From positions 1-43,971 of the forward strand of contig NZ_JAVAMQ010000022.1 in the NCBI RefSeq assembly GCF_030732095.1: a DNA stretch of 43,971 nucleotides, given 5' to 3'. Position numbers and translations under genes: made by a program. Shown one piece after another: positions 18,506 through 27,785 of this stretch (positions within the stretch are counted from its first letter, which is position 1; every line of letters starts with the position of its first letter). Origin of the DNA: Paracoccus spongiarum (GTDB taxonomy: Bacteria > Pseudomonadota > Alphaproteobacteria > Rhodobacterales > Rhodobacteraceae). The notes under the pieces were generated by a model that saw only the letters and a program-made list of their open reading frames with translations, did no database searches and was not told the origin of the DNA.

Positions 18506-18683
18506 CACAGCCATGACCCCGATCTGGCCACGCCGGATCGAGGCAAACCTGCCTTGAATGTCAGTATGCGTCATCGGGTGAATGCTTTATTAACTGCACG
18601 AACCTAGACTGGGCGCGCATCGGTCGGGTTTCGGGCTTTGCCCTGCCAAGCCGCCTGCCAGCATGATGAGGGAAGGTTCGGAC

Positions 18684-19886
18684 ATGGCAGTCGTCAAGGC
18701 GTCTCACAGCTTCGACATCACGGGGATCGACCTGCACCCTCTGGTCGACAGCCGCGAGGATTGGGACTTCCTGAACAATGCCGGGCTGATCCATCGCGGC
18801 ATCACCTATCGCGACGGCTTTCTGGCCGAATGGCGAGACGGCAGCACCGACCTGGCCACGATGTTCCGCGGCGACAAGCTGAACGCCAACGCTTCCGGCC
18901 GGCTGACCGCCGGCGTCGTCGAATCCTTCAGCGAGATGCTGTGGACCGGCACGCGCTATGTCGAGCTGTGGGGCATCAGCGGCGTGTCGATCCGCGCCGC
19001 CAGCCTCGATTCGGCCATGCGCAGCGAGGCGCGGGCGGATGATGACCGGCTGCTGATCGCCGCGTTCGACGGCAACGACCGCTTCGTCCTCAGCCCCGAT
19101 GCCGACATCGCCAACGGGTTCGGCGGCGATGACCGCGTCAACGGCCGCGGCGGCGGCGACGTGCTGGCCGGCGGCGACGGCAACGACAGGCTGCGTGGGC
19201 AGGCGGGCAACGACCGGTTCTTCCTGGATCGGGGCGATGACGTGATCTCGGGCGGGCCGGGCCGCGACCTGCTGGTGGTCAATTCCGGCGCCGATGTCAG
19301 CATCCGGCTGGGCGCCCGCCGGCCGCAGGACACCGGCCTTGGCGATGACCGGATCCGCGGCGTCGAGGACGCCTGGGGCGGGCGCGGCGACGATCGCCTG
19401 CTTGGCAGCAAGGGGCAGAACGAGCTGTCGGGAAACAACGGGCGCGATGTGCTGGACGGGCGGGGCGGCAATGACCTGCTGCTGGGCGGCCGCGGCGCGG
19501 ATCTGCTGACCGGCGGGCCGGGTCAGGACAGCCTGACCGGCGGTGCGGGCGCCGACAGCTTCGTGTTCCGCAGCCTCCGCGACCTCGGCTTCAGCGCCGG
19601 CACCGCCGATGTCATCACCGATTTCCGGCCCGGCGCCGATCGCATCGACCTGAGCGCGATCGACGCAAGCCTTGTCACCGGCGGCAACAATGCCTTCCTG
19701 TGGCGCGGCGATGCGGCCTTCGGAACCTCTGCCCAGGGCGAGTTGCGCGTCGTCCGTGACGACCGGCCGGGGCGCGGCAGCGACAGCACGCTGATCCTGA
19801 TCGACACCGATGGCGATGCCGCCGCCGAGGCCCAGCTGCGCCTGCGCGGCCTGCACGATCTGGGCGCGGACGACTTTCTTCTCTGA
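18684..19886 (+). CDS. RTX-type calcium-binding protein, paralog 1
   Basis: This 400-residue protein is probably secreted by a type I system. Residues 1 to about 125 form an unrecognised domain (starts MAVVKASHSFDITGIDLHPL, contains WTGTRYVELWGISGVSI). Two blocks of glycine-aspartate nonapeptide repeats follow, e.g. GGDGNDRLRGQAGNDRF and GGRGADLLTGGPGQDSL, which bind Ca2+. The C-terminus resembles the M10 peptidase C-terminal region and ends LHDLGADDFLL, as expected of an uncleaved type I secretion signal. No protease HExxH or other catalytic motif was seen. The start at 18684 was chosen because AGGGAAGG lies 7 nt upstream; an ATG seven codons earlier overlaps that site. No secretion ATPase or membrane-fusion gene is nearby. 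Confidence 0.82.
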   Translation: MAVVKASHSFDITGIDLHPLVDSREDWDFLNNAGLIHRGITYRDGFLAEWRDGSTDLATMFRGDKLNANASGRLTAGVVESFSEMLWTGTRYVELWGISGVSIRAASLDSAMRSEARADDDRLLIAAFDGNDRFVLSPDADIANGFGGDDRVNGRGGGDVLAGGDGNDRLRGQAGNDRFFLDRGDDVISGGPGRDLLVVNSGADVSIRLGARRPQDTGLGDDRIRGVEDAWGGRGDDRLLGSKGQNELSGNNGRDVLDGRGGNDLLLGGRGADLLTGGPGQDSLTGGAGADSFVFRSLRDLGFSAGTADVITDFRPGADRIDLSAIDASLVTGGNNAFLWRGDAAFGTSAQGELRVVRDDRPGRGSDSTLILIDTDGDAAAEAQLRLRGLHDLGADDFLL

Positions 19887-20071
19887 TCCCGCCGCGGTTT
19901 CGGCCGGCTTTCGCCGCTTTCGCCCCACGCCGTCGGCGGCGCGGTTCCGAGGCGGCTATCCGCGCATTGACGCCATCCCTGCCGCCCCGCAATGGCTTGC
20001 GCCGACGACCCGCGAGCCCCGGACCCCCGGCCCGCATACCGCGCGCGGAACGCCAGCAGGAGCAGATGCAG

Positions 20072-20980
20072 ATGGCCGTAATTGTGACAAACCATTCCTT
20101 CCGGATGCCGGATATCGACATGAACCGGCTGGAATACGGGGCCACAGGGTGGGACTTCGCGAACGACACCGACCTGCGCTTTCAGGGCGAGACCTATCGC
20201 GACGTGTATGAATACCAGTGGGAACTGCCGGGCTATCGCTATTCCAGCCGCTACATGGGCGACGATCTGGCGATCGACGGCGCGGGCCGCCTGTCCGGCG
20301 GCACCGTCGAGACCTACAGCGAGCGGGTCTGGACCGGCAGCGACTACTGGGAGCTGTGGCGCATGACCGGCGCCTCGATCGACGCCGACGCGCTGCAGGC
20401 CGCCATCGACAGCCCCTCGACCGCCGACGACCAGGCCGTCTATCGCCAGGCCTTCCGGGGCGACGACCTGTTCCGGCTCAGCATCAATGACGACATCGCC
20501 TGGGCTCATCGCGGCAATGACACGCTGCGGGGCGCGGCGGGCGATGACGTGCTGGGCGGCAATGCGGGCAACGACCGGGTTTCTGGCGAGGCGGGCGACG
20601 ACCGGCTGATCGGCGGCGCGGGTCGCGATCACCTGACCGGCGGGGCGGGCGCCGACGTCTTCGTGTTCAACAGCGCCGGTCAGACCCGCCTGGGCGGTGC
20701 CGACCTGATCGCCGATTTCGACGAGGGCGAGGATCTGATCTCGCTGCGGGGGATCGACGCCAGCACCGCCCTGGGCGGCAACAACGCCTTCGTCTGGCTG
20801 GGCGAGCGCGCGATCGGCACCGGCGCCGGCGGAGAGATCCAGATGCGGCAGCTCGACCGCGCCGGCACCGCAAACGATGTCACGCTGTTGCGTATCGACA
20901 CCGATGCAGACCGCGCGCCCGAGGCCGAATTGCGCCTTGCGGGCCTGCATGATCTGGGGGCCGACGACTTTCTGCTATGA
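20072..20980 (+). CDS. RTX-type calcium-binding protein, paralog 2
   Basis: This 302-residue paralog of the preceding gene has the same architecture. The N-terminal domain (starts MAVIVTNHSFRMPDIDMNRL, contains WTGSDYWELWRMTGASI) is followed by fewer repeats (GGNAGNDRVSGEAGDDRL, GGAGRDHLTGGAGADVF). It ends in the same LHDLGADDFLL. Repeat number differs while both ends are shared, suggesting tandem duplication and then repeat loss or gain. The start was chosen 9 nt after AGGAG; a nearer ATG two codons upstream is too close. Its stop overlaps the convergent monooxygenase gene by 6 nt. The function is unknown; biofilm or surface roles are common for such proteins. Confidence 0.82.
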   Translation: MAVIVTNHSFRMPDIDMNRLEYGATGWDFANDTDLRFQGETYRDVYEYQWELPGYRYSSRYMGDDLAIDGAGRLSGGTVETYSERVWTGSDYWELWRMTGASIDADALQAAIDSPSTADDQAVYRQAFRGDDLFRLSINDDIAWAHRGNDTLRGAAGDDVLGGNAGNDRVSGEAGDDRLIGGAGRDHLTGGAGADVFVFNSAGQTRLGGADLIADFDEGEDLISLRGIDASTALGGNNAFVWLGERAIGTGAGGEIQMRQLDRAGTANDVTLLRIDTDADRAPEAELRLAGLHDLGADDFLL

Positions 20981-21307
20981 GGATGGCCCGGTCGCCCGAC
21001 CGGCGGGCGGCGCGGGCTCGACCAGCACCGGCTGGTAATAGCGTTTGCTGCGCTGGCCGGTGGTGATCGGGGTGATCATCTCGATGCAGCGGCGGTAATG
21101 CGCAGTCTGCCCATGCGCCTTCAGCGCGTCGAGATCGGCGAAGATCTCGTAGACGGTAAAGCTGTTCTCATCATCGGGATCGCACAGCAGGTCGAACCGC
21201 AGATTCCGGGGTTCGGTCCGCGCGCCTTCCCAGTTGATGCGGAAGGCCTCGATGAAGCGGTCGCGATGCCCCGGCAGGACCTGGATGCTGACAAGCTGAA
21301 TTAACAT
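20975..21307 (-). CDS. antibiotic biosynthesis monooxygenase (ABM) domain protein
   Basis: This small 110-residue ferredoxin-like-fold protein is of the ABM/putative quinol monooxygenase (YgiN/LsrG-like) type. The pattern is LIQLVSIQVLPGHRDRFIEA, then NLRFDLLCDPDDENSFTVYE and then DLDALKAHGQTAHYRR. The substrate is unknown. The start MLIQLVSI matches where the fold begins. An ATG 13 codons upstream lacks a ribosome-binding site, though the chosen one is also weak. It converges with the RTX paralog and is divergent from the glycosyltransferase-like gene. Confidence 0.8.
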   Translation of the reverse strand: MLIQLVSIQVLPGHRDRFIEAFRINWEGARTEPRNLRFDLLCDPDDENSFTVYEIFADLDALKAHGQTAHYRRCIEMITPITTGQRSKRYYQPVLVEPAPPAGRATGPSS

Positions 21308-21384
21308 GGTGATATGTTCGTGGTTGCGCGATATGTACGCGCTCATATCATCGTTTCGGCACCGGGTCAGCCCCGCCGCGCGCG

Positions 21385-22476
21385 ATGCCCCGCCCCAATG
21401 TCCGCGATTACATGGTTCAGTCAGGCATGCTCGATTCCCTCAGACCGTTTTCCGCCCGCCTTCGCCGCATGATCGGCCGGCCGCCTCCCGAATTCTTCGA
21501 CAAGGCGGAACGCTGGCAGATCGCGCCGGCCGAGACGCTGTATTACCCTCCGGCGCTGGCGCTGCCGGGACAGGTCGACCGGATCCGCGCCGCGGTGTTC
21601 GCGTCGCTGCCCGACACCATCGAGGCGCTGACCCGGCAGGGCGATTCGCACGAGGGTCCGACCACCGGGTTCCGCCTTCGCGCGGTCGATCTGGTCGACG
21701 GGGTGCTGTATCACGGCGGCGGCGAACATCACCTGCGCAACCGCCAGCGCCGCTTCGGGCTGACGCCGCGCCCAGCCCGCGAGGTTTCGGGCGCGCTTTA
21801 CGAGACATGGACGACGAACCGCTGGTTCGGCAGCTGGCTGATGGAGGCATGTGTCGCCCATGATCTTGCCGCCGCCCATGGCGATCCCGTCACCACGGCG
21901 GCCCCGCCGTCACAGGGTGGCCATCAGGACCGGTACGAGGCACTGGCCGGCATGGCCCCGCGCCGCATCGACGGCGATGCCCATTTCACCGAACTGGTGA
22001 TGTTCGATGATTACGCCAGCAACAGCCACAAGGCAGCACGGGCAGATGCCCTGCGCCGCCGCCTGCTGCAGGGCCGCAGCCCTCAGGCCGTGCCGGGGGT
22101 CTTCCTGCTGCGGGGTCACGCAGGCGACCCGCGGCTGCTGGTCAATGAACGCGATCTGGCCGAAGATCTGGCCCGCCACCGGGGCTTCGTCGTCATCGAC
22201 CCGCTGGATGCCACGGTCGACCAGCTGATCGACGCCTGCGGGGCCGCACGGGCCATCGTCGGAGTCGAGGGCAGCCAGCTGGTGCATGGCATCACAGTCG
22301 CACCGCCCGGTGCGGCGATCATCCCCATCCAGCCGCCCGAACGGGTCGCCGCCACGCTGAAGCATCAAAGCGACCGGCTGGGCCAGCGCTTCGGCCTGCT
22401 GGTCGCCGAGGGCAGCGACAGCAGGTTCCGGCTGGAGCGCGACGACCTGATGGCGACGCTGGACCTGTTCGAATAG
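21385..22476 (+). CDS. glycosyltransferase family 61-like (DUF563) protein
   Basis: This 363-residue protein matches the capsular-polysaccharide-type GT61/DUF563 fold. The C-terminal half is the most telling: VFLLRGHAGDPRLLVNERDL, a helix-strand unit with FVVIDPLDATVDQLIDACGA and then AIVGVEGSQLVHGITVAPPG. There is no signal peptide or membrane helix, so it is probably cytoplasmic and adds a sugar to a surface glycan. The start is uncertain: ATGs at 21385, 21412 and 21427 all lack a good ribosome-binding site. It is not in an operon; the thioredoxin gene converges from the other side with a 3-nt gap. Confidence 0.75.
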   Translation: MPRPNVRDYMVQSGMLDSLRPFSARLRRMIGRPPPEFFDKAERWQIAPAETLYYPPALALPGQVDRIRAAVFASLPDTIEALTRQGDSHEGPTTGFRLRAVDLVDGVLYHGGGEHHLRNRQRRFGLTPRPAREVSGALYETWTTNRWFGSWLMEACVAHDLAAAHGDPVTTAAPPSQGGHQDRYEALAGMAPRRIDGDAHFTELVMFDDYASNSHKAARADALRRRLLQGRSPQAVPGVFLLRGHAGDPRLLVNERDLAEDLARHRGFVVIDPLDATVDQLIDACGAARAIVGVEGSQLVHGITVAPPGAAIIPIQPPERVAATLKHQSDRLGQRFGLLVAEGSDSRFRLERDDLMATLDLFE

Positions 22477-22479
22477 GCA

Positions 22480-22920
22480 TCAGCCGGCGGCCGTCACCGA
22501 TTGCGCCAGCGTCACCAGATCGGCGGCCGGGCGGGCACCCGCCAGACGTGCGACCTCGCGCCCGTTTCGAAACAGCAGGACGGCGGGAATGCCGCGGATG
22601 TTCCAGCGCGTCGCGGCCTGGGGATGGCGCTGGGTGTCGATCTTGGCCAGCCTCGCTTGCCCGGCCAGCTGCGAGGCCGCCCGCGCGAACTCTGGCGCCA
22701 TCGTCCGGCAAGGCCCGCACCACGGCGCCCAGAAATCGACCAGCAGCGGCACCTGATCGACGCGCGCGGCCTTTTCAAGCATCGCCATGTCCACATCGAC
22801 GGGGCGATCCGGCATCAGCGCCGCACCGCAGACGCCGCATTTCGGCCCGGCATCCAGCCGCTCGGGCGGGATGCGGTTGGTCTGCGCGCAGCCAAGGCAG
22901 ACAAGCCTTGTTCCCGTCAT
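22480..22920 (-). CDS. trxC: thioredoxin 2 (TrxC) with N-terminal zinc ribbon
   Basis: This 146-residue cytosolic disulfide reductase has the active site WAPWCGPCRTMAPEF. The N-terminal extension carries two CxxC pairs (VCLGCAQ and CGVCGAAL), the zinc-binding finger that distinguishes TrxC from TrxA. The cis-Pro loop is RGIPAVLLF. TrxC is often induced by oxidative stress. Here a perfect inverted repeat lies just upstream of the CAGGAGG ribosome-binding site, which may be where such control acts. It follows gcvP on the same strand with 61 nt between. Confidence 0.95.
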   Translation of the reverse strand: MTGTRLVCLGCAQTNRIPPERLDAGPKCGVCGAALMPDRPVDVDMAMLEKAARVDQVPLLVDFWAPWCGPCRTMAPEFARAASQLAGQARLAKIDTQRHPQAATRWNIRGIPAVLLFRNGREVARLAGARPAADLVTLAQSVTAAG

Positions 22921-22932
22921 GGCGACCTCCTG

Positions 22933-22956
22933 TCACATTCCTGTTGAGGAATGTGA
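22933..22956. promoter_or_regulatory. perfect 10-bp inverted repeat upstream of trxC
   Basis: TCACATTCCT and AGGAATGTGA are exact reverse complements around a 4-nt spacer. On the minus strand the repeat directly precedes the trxC ribosome-binding site. A candidate -35 (TTGAAG) lies 16 nt upstream of its first arm, so the -10 would fall inside the repeat, a position suited to a repressor. It could instead be a gcvP terminator hairpin, but no U-run follows. Confidence 0.5.
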
Positions 22957-22981
22957 TGCCGAGACAAGGGTGCTTCAAGCC

Positions 22982-25834
22982 CTATTCGGCGGCTTCCGCA
23001 TAGGCCTCGAGCGGCGGACAGGTGCAGATCAGGTGCCGGTCGCCATGCGCATTGTCAACGCGACCGACCGGGGGCCAGTACTTGTCGACCCGGAACGCCC
23101 CCGGCGGAAAGCAGCCCTGCTCGCGCGAATAGGGCCTGTCCCAGTCCGCGACCAGATCCTCGACCGTGTGCGGCGCGCGGCGCAGCGGACTTTCCTCGGC
23201 GGCGATGCGGCCCTCGGCGACCTCGGTGATCTCGTCGCGGATCGCCAGAAGGGCGGTGACGAAGCGGTCGATCTCGGCCTTGGTCTCGCTTTCAGTGGGT
23301 TCCACCATCAGCGTGCCGGCGACCGGCCAGCTCATCGTGGGGGCGTGAAAGCCGTTGTCGATCAGACGCTTGGCGATGTCGTCCACGGTGACGCCGTGTT
23401 CGGCGAATGGCCGGGTGTCGAGGATGCACTCATGCGCGACCCGGCCGCGGTTGCCCATGAACAGGATCGGATAGGCGCCGGCCAGCCGGCTGGCGATGTA
23501 ATTGGCGTTCAGGATCGCGACGCGGGTCGCCTGGGTCAGCCCCTCGCCGCCCATCATCAGGCAATAGGCCCAGGAAATCAGCAGGATCGAGGCGCTGCCC
23601 CAGGGTGCCGCGCTGACCGCGCCGCTGCCATCCTCGCGCGGATCGCCCGGCAGGAATGGCGCCAGATGGGCCTTGACGCCGATCGGTCCCATGCCGGGAC
23701 CGCCGCCGCCATGCGGGATCGCGAAGGTCTTGTGCAGGTTCAGGTGGCTGACATCACCGCCGATCTCGCCGGGCTTCACCAGCCCGACCAGCGCGTTCAT
23801 GTTGGCGCCGTCGATATAGACCTGCCCGCCATGCCGATGGGTGATGTCGCAGACCTCGCGCACGGTGTCCTCGAAGACCCCATGCGTGCTGGGATAGGTG
23901 ATCATCACCGCGGCCAGCCGGTCACCCGCCGCCGCCGCCTTGTCGGCGAAATCCTCAAGGTCGATATCGCCGTTCGGCGCCGATTTCACCACGACCACCT
24001 GCATGCCGCACATCTGGGCGGAGGCGGGGTTCGTGCCATGCGCGCTGACCGGGATCAGGCAGACATCGCGCTGATCGTCGCCATTGGCCCGGTGATAGGC
24101 CTGGATGGTCAGAAGCCCCGCATATTCCCCCTGGGCGCCGCTGTTGGGCTGCATCGAGAAGGCGTCATAGCCCGTGATCCGGCACAGCTTGTCGGTCAGG
24201 TCCGCGATCGCCTCATGATAGCCCGCCGCCTGGTCTGCGGGCGCAAACGGGTGCAGCGCGGCGAATTCGGGCCAGGTAATGGGCATCATCTCGGCCGCAG
24301 CGTTCAGCTTCATCGTGCAGCTGCCCAGCGGGATCATGGCCCGATCCAGTGCCAGATCGCGGTCCGACAGCCGCCGCATATAGCGCATCATCTCGGATTC
24401 GGCGCGGTTCATGTGGAACACCGGATGCGTCAGGTAGTCGCTGTCGCGCAGCAGCGCCTCGGGGATCGCGGGACGGGTCGCACAGCGGGCCTCATCATCG
24501 ATGCCGAAGGCGTCCAGAAGCCGCGCGATCACGCCCGCATCGGTGGTCTCGTCGACGCTGATCCCGACGCGGTCGCGGCCCACCTTGCGCAGGTTGATCC
24601 CGCGCTGCACCGCCGCGGCCAGGATGCCCGCCTGGCCGACCCCGACCTTGACAGTGATCGTGTCGAAAAACGCGTCGGGCGCCACATCTGCCCCGGCGGC
24701 GCGCAGCGCATCGGCGATCGTGACCGCGTGCAGATGCACCCGCTGGGCGATCGCGCGCAGCCCGCGCGGGCCATGAAACACCGCGTAGAAGCCGGCCATC
24801 ACCGCCAGCAGGGCCTGCGCGGTGCAGACATTGCTGGTCGCCTTCTCGCGCCGGATATGCTGTTCGCGGGTCTGCAGGCTCAGTCGATAGGCCTGATTGC
24901 CCGCGGCGTCGATGCTGACGCCCACGATGCGACCCGGCATCGCCCGCTTCAGCGCGTCGCGGCAGGACATGAAGGCGGCATGCGGCCCGCCATAGCCCAT
25001 CGGCACGCCGAAACGCTGCGCCGAGCCCACCGCAATGTCCGCGCCCATCGCCCCCGGCTCCTTCAGCAGGCACAGCGCCAGCAGATCGGTCGCAACCACC
25101 GCCAGCGCCCCCGCCGCGTGCAGGGCTGCAATCTCGGGCGACAGGTCGCGGACATGGCCATAGGTGCCCGGATACTGGAAGATCGCCCCGAACACCGCCG
25201 ACGCATCCAGATCGTCGATCGAGGCGCGGATGATCCTGATGCCGAGGGGCGCGGCCCGCGTCTCGATGACCGCGATGGTCTGCCGATGCAGGTCATGGGC
25301 CACGAAAAAGGCATCGGCCTTCGACTTCGACTGCCGGCGGGCCATCGCCATCGCCTCGGCGGCCGCGGTCGCCTCGTCCAGCAGGCTGGCATTGGCGACG
25401 GGCAGCCCGGTCAGGTCGGCGACCATCGTCTGATAGTTCAGCAAGGCCTCAAGCCGGCCCTGTGCGATCTCTGGCTGATAGGGCGTATAGGCCGTGTACC
25501 AGGCCGGATTCTCCAGGATGTTGCGCTGGATCGCGGGCGGCGTGACGGTGCCGTGGTAGCCCTGCCCGATCAGGCTCGTCATCACCCGGTTTCGACGCGC
25601 GACGCCTTCCATCCGCGCCAGCAGCGCAGCCTCCGACAGCGCCGGCCAGTCCAGCGGTTCGGCCTGGCGAATTGCCGCGGGCACCGTCTCGTCGATCAGC
25701 GCGTCCAGGCTATCGGCACCGACCGCCGCCAGCATGGCGGCCATCTCGTCCGGCGAGGGGCCGATATGGCGGCGATTCGCGAAATCATCGGGATTGTAGT
25801 CGCTCGGGGTCCAGGGGCTCATGCGGAAATCCAT
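22982..25834 (-). CDS. gcvP: glycine dehydrogenase (decarboxylating), P-protein GcvP
   Basis: This PLP enzyme decarboxylates glycine and passes the aminomethyl group to lipoylated GcvH. From the chosen ATG it has 950 residues, close to the one-chain E. coli form (957). The PLP lysine is in [19 protein letters not shown], followed by the Gly-rich loop. The N-terminal half shows [15 protein letters not shown] and [17 protein letters not shown]. The frame stays open upstream into the intergenic repeat, but a start there would add unrelated sequence. Two ATGs (25834 and 25822) fit the family N-terminus; neither has a strong ribosome-binding site. It is separated from gcvH by 116 nt holding one copy of a 41-bp repeat. 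Confidence 0.97.
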   Translation of the reverse strand: MDFRMSPWTPSDYNPDDFANRRHIGPSPDEMAAMLAAVGADSLDALIDETVPAAIRQAEPLDWPALSEAALLARMEGVARRNRVMTSLIGQGYHGTVTPPAIQRNILENPAWYTAYTPYQPEIAQGRLEALLNYQTMVADLTGLPVANASLLDEATAAAEAMAMARRQSKSKADAFFVAHDLHRQTIAVIETRAAPLGIRIIRASIDDLDASAVFGAIFQYPGTYGHVRDLSPEIAALHAAGALAVVATDLLALCLLKEPGAMGADIAVGSAQRFGVPMGYGGPHAAFMSCRDALKRAMPGRIVGVSIDAAGNQAYRLSLQTREQHIRREKATSNVCTAQALLAVMAGFYAVFHGPRGLRAIAQRVHLHAVTIADALRAAGADVAPDAFFDTITVKVGVGQAGILAAAVQRGINLRKVGRDRVGISVDETTDAGVIARLLDAFGIDDEARCATRPAIPEALLRDSDYLTHPVFHMNRAESEMMRYMRRLSDRDLALDRAMIPLGSCTMKLNAAAEMMPITWPEFAALHPFAPADQAAGYHEAIADLTDKLCRITGYDAFSMQPNSGAQGEYAGLLTIQAYHRANGDDQRDVCLIPVSAHGTNPASAQMCGMQVVVVKSAPNGDIDLEDFADKAAAAGDRLAAVMITYPSTHGVFEDTVREVCDITHRHGGQVYIDGANMNALVGLVKPGEIGGDVSHLNLHKTFAIPHGGGGPGMGPIGVKAHLAPFLPGDPREDGSGAVSAAPWGSASILLISWAYCLMMGGEGLTQATRVAILNANYIASRLAGAYPILFMGNRGRVAHECILDTRPFAEHGVTVDDIAKRLIDNGFHAPTMSWPVAGTLMVEPTESETKAEIDRFVTALLAIRDEITEVAEGRIAAEESPLRRAPHTVEDLVADWDRPYSREQGCFPPGAFRVDKYWPPVGRVDNAHGDRHLICTCPPLEAYAEAAE

Positions 25835-25881
25835 CGTCGCTGCGGAACAGGAACCGGTCGCCTGCCCCATCTTCTGTGCAC

Positions 25882-25922
25882 AAATATCCTCGGGGGGTCC
25901 GGGGGGCGAAGCGCCCCCGGCC
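25882..25922 (-). repeat. 41-bp dispersed repeat, copy A (gcvH-gcvP intergenic)
   Basis: This 41-nt segment is identical, base for base, to 32060-32100. Read on the minus strand it holds a hairpin (GGGGGCG, loop CTT, CGCCCCC), then a C-run, then GAGGATATTT. It lies between gcvH and gcvP, in the same orientation as the genes. Similar G/C-rich elements ending in GGATATTT recur between genes in Rhodobacteraceae genomes (from memory, not searched here). A role as mRNA processing or partial termination site is plausible. Confidence 0.85.
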
Positions 25923-25950
25923 ATCGCCGGGCCTCGGGCCCGGCACCGGG

Positions 25951-26310
25951 TCAGCCGATCAGGGCCTGATAGGCGGCCTCGTCCATAAAGTCGCCCAGTT
26001 CGGTGCCCTCGGCGGGGCGGATCCGAAAGAACCACGCGGCCATCGGGTCGTCGTTCACGACACCGGGGTTGTCGGCCAGATCGGCATTGACCGCGGTGAT
26101 GACGCCGGCCACCGGCGCGGTGATGTCGGATGCCGCCTTCACGGATTCGATCACCACCACCTCCTCGCCCGCCGCGACCTCGCGGTCGGTGTCGGGCAGT
26201 TCGATGAACACCACATCGCCCAGCTGTTCACTGGCATGTCTGGTGATGCCGACCACGATCTCGTCGCCATCGGCGCGCAACCATTCGTGGTCCTCGGTAT
26301 ATTTCAGCAT
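25951..26310 (-). CDS. gcvH: glycine cleavage system H protein GcvH
   Basis: This 119-residue lipoyl carrier shuttles the aminomethyl group between GcvP and GcvT. The lipoylated lysine is in [13 protein letters not shown]. The family start [20 protein letters not shown] is clear, as are [10 protein letters not shown] and the C-terminal [13 protein letters not shown]. It follows gcvT by 8 nt and precedes gcvP in the operon. Confidence 0.97.
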   Translation of the reverse strand: MLKYTEDHEWLRADGDEIVVGITRHASEQLGDVVFIELPDTDREVAAGEEVVVIESVKAASDITAPVAGVITAVNADLADNPGVVNDDPMAAWFFRIRPAEGTELGDFMDEAAYQALIG

Positions 26311-26318
26311 GGTGGTCC

Positions 26319-27440
26319 TCAGCGCTTGTAGGAGGGGGTGATGAAGGGCAGCGGCACGACCGTCACCGGCAGGCGCCGGCCGCGCAACTCGGCGTGAAGC
26401 GTGGTGCCGTCCGGGATCTCGGCGGGCAGGCGGGCCATCGCGACCGGCCCGCCGACCGAGGGGCCGAAACCGCCCGAGCTGACCGTCCCGACGGGCGCGC
26501 CCGCCGTTGCTTCGGCGAAGATCTCGACTCCCTCGCGGATCGGGGCCCGTCCCTCGGGGCGCAGCCCGCGCCGCAGCACTGACGGATGGCCCAATTCGGG
26601 CAGGATGACCGCCTCGCCCGGAAAGCCGCCGGCCCGCGCCCCACCGCTGCGGCGCAGCTTCGGGATCGACCAGCCAAGCGCGGCGGCTGCGGGCGTGACG
26701 TCGCGATCCATGTCATGGCCGTAAAGCGGCATCCCCGCCTCCAGCCTCAGGCTGTCGCGGGCGCCAAGACCCACCGGGGCCACCCGCGGATCGTCCAGCA
26801 GACGTTCGGCGAATTCGGTGATCCGCGCCCCGGGGACCGAGATCTCGAAGCCGTCCTCGCCCGTGTAGCCCGACCTCGAGATCCACAGCTCGCCCCCCTC
26901 CCACGCAAGGCTGCGGCTGTCCATGAAGCGCATCCCGGCCGAAGCGGGCAGCAGGCCGGCCAGCACCGCCGCGGCCTCGGGGCCTTGCAGCGCAATCAGG
27001 CCGCGATCGCTGACCGGCAGGATCTCGACCTCGGCCAGCTGGCGCAGATGCGCGATGTCCCGATCGGCGCAGGCCGCGTTCACGACCAGCAGGAAATGGT
27101 CGCCACGATGGGCGAACATCAGGTCGTCAAGGATGCCGCCCGTCTCGGTCGTGAACAGCCCGTAGCGTTGCCGACCCTCGGCCAGTCCCAGCACATCGGC
27201 GGGAATCAGCCGTTCCAGCGCTCGCGCCGCGGTCTCGATCGCGCCATCGCGGGGCCGGACCAGAACCTGGCCCATATGGCTCACATCGAACAGCCCGGCA
27301 TGGGCGCGGCAGTGCAGATGCTCACCCAGCACGCCCATCGGATAGTGCACGGGCATCGCCCATCCGGCGAAGGGCACCATGCGGGCACCCCGGGCGACAT
27401 GCAGGTCGTAAAGCGCTGTGCGACGCAAATCCTCGGCCAT
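26319..27440 (-). CDS. gcvT: aminomethyltransferase, T-protein GcvT
   Basis: GcvT transfers the methylene from aminomethyl-GcvH to tetrahydrofolate and releases ammonia. It has 373 residues. Conserved parts are MVPFAGWAMPVHYP, LFDVSHMGQVLVRPRDG, DRGLIALQGPEAA and SRSGYTGEDGFEISVP. The ATG is preceded by GAAGGAGGCCGC. It is the first gene of the gcv operon and sits about 70 nt after a tandem glycine riboswitch, so glycine should switch on gcvT-H-P. Confidence 0.96.
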   Translation of the reverse strand: MAEDLRRTALYDLHVARGARMVPFAGWAMPVHYPMGVLGEHLHCRAHAGLFDVSHMGQVLVRPRDGAIETAARALERLIPADVLGLAEGRQRYGLFTTETGGILDDLMFAHRGDHFLLVVNAACADRDIAHLRQLAEVEILPVSDRGLIALQGPEAAAVLAGLLPASAGMRFMDSRSLAWEGGELWISRSGYTGEDGFEISVPGARITEFAERLLDDPRVAPVGLGARDSLRLEAGMPLYGHDMDRDVTPAAAALGWSIPKLRRSGGARAGGFPGEAVILPELGHPSVLRRGLRPEGRAPIREGVEIFAEATAGAPVGTVSSGGFGPSVGGPVAMARLPAEIPDGTTLHAELRGRRLPVTVVPLPFITPSYKR

Positions 27441-27506
27441 GCGGCCTCCTTCGGGTCTGGCCGGTGGTCCGGCATCGGTGGCACGGGCGGCCTTGCCCGC
27501 GAATCG

Positions 27507-27674
27507 ATGCCCCCTCTGTCCGTGCCCGCCAGGGCGCCTGAGATCGTTATCCCTTCGGCGGACCGGTTGCCGGCCACTCTCCAGAGTTCAGTCGGATGAC
27601 GGTCCTTTTGCCTGAGAGTTCGCCGGGGCGGCTGCTCCTTCGGCACCGGCCCGCAGGGCCGGCTTCTCCCGAAA
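27507..27674 (-). ncRNA. tandem glycine riboswitch
   Basis: On the minus strand the first aptamer begins GGGAGAAGCC (27670-27661) and has the core GCCGAAGGAGCAG (27644-27632) and CTCAGGCAAAAGGACC (27616-27601). A linker and stem (CTCTGGAGAG) lead to a second aptamer with CGCCGAAGGGATAAC, ATCTCAGGCGCCC and a closing GGACAGAGGGG (about 27521-27511). These are the conserved cores of the two-aptamer glycine riboswitch, which usually activates gcv genes. Outer stem boundaries are approximate. Confidence 0.9.
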
Positions 27675-27685
27675 TCCTTGCCCGA

Positions 27686-27714
27686 CTGCTAGCCGCGCCA
27701 CGCGCGCAAGGCAA
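27686..27714 (-). promoter_or_regulatory. predicted promoter of the gcv operon
   Basis: On the minus strand TTGCCT (-35) is 17 nt from TAGCAG (-10). Transcription would start about 5-10 nt before the first riboswitch stem, which is the expected arrangement for a leader beginning with the aptamer. Confidence 0.55.
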
Positions 27715-27785
27715 GCCTTTTGTCGCAGGCCGATGCCGGATGGTCGCAAGCGGATCGCGGCAGCGCCCCCGCTCGGCGAGCCTGA

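Noticed and set aside
18875..20700. CRISPR-like or tandem DNA repeat in the RTX genes
   Set aside because: The repetitiveness is in the coded Gly-Asp nonapeptides; at DNA level repeats are degenerate and have no spacers.
18684..20980. RTX proteins as metalloproteases
   Set aside because: The C-terminal region resembles that of M10 peptidases, but no HExxH zinc site is present in either protein.
22787..25969. A 1060-codon plus-strand frame opposite gcvP
   Set aside because: It mirrors gcvP codon structure, is rich in Arg, Gly and His and shows no recognisable domain.
25835..26035. Upstream extension of gcvP through the 41-bp repeat
   Set aside because: The family N-terminus begins at the downstream ATGs and the extra residues derive from repeat and gcvH sequence.
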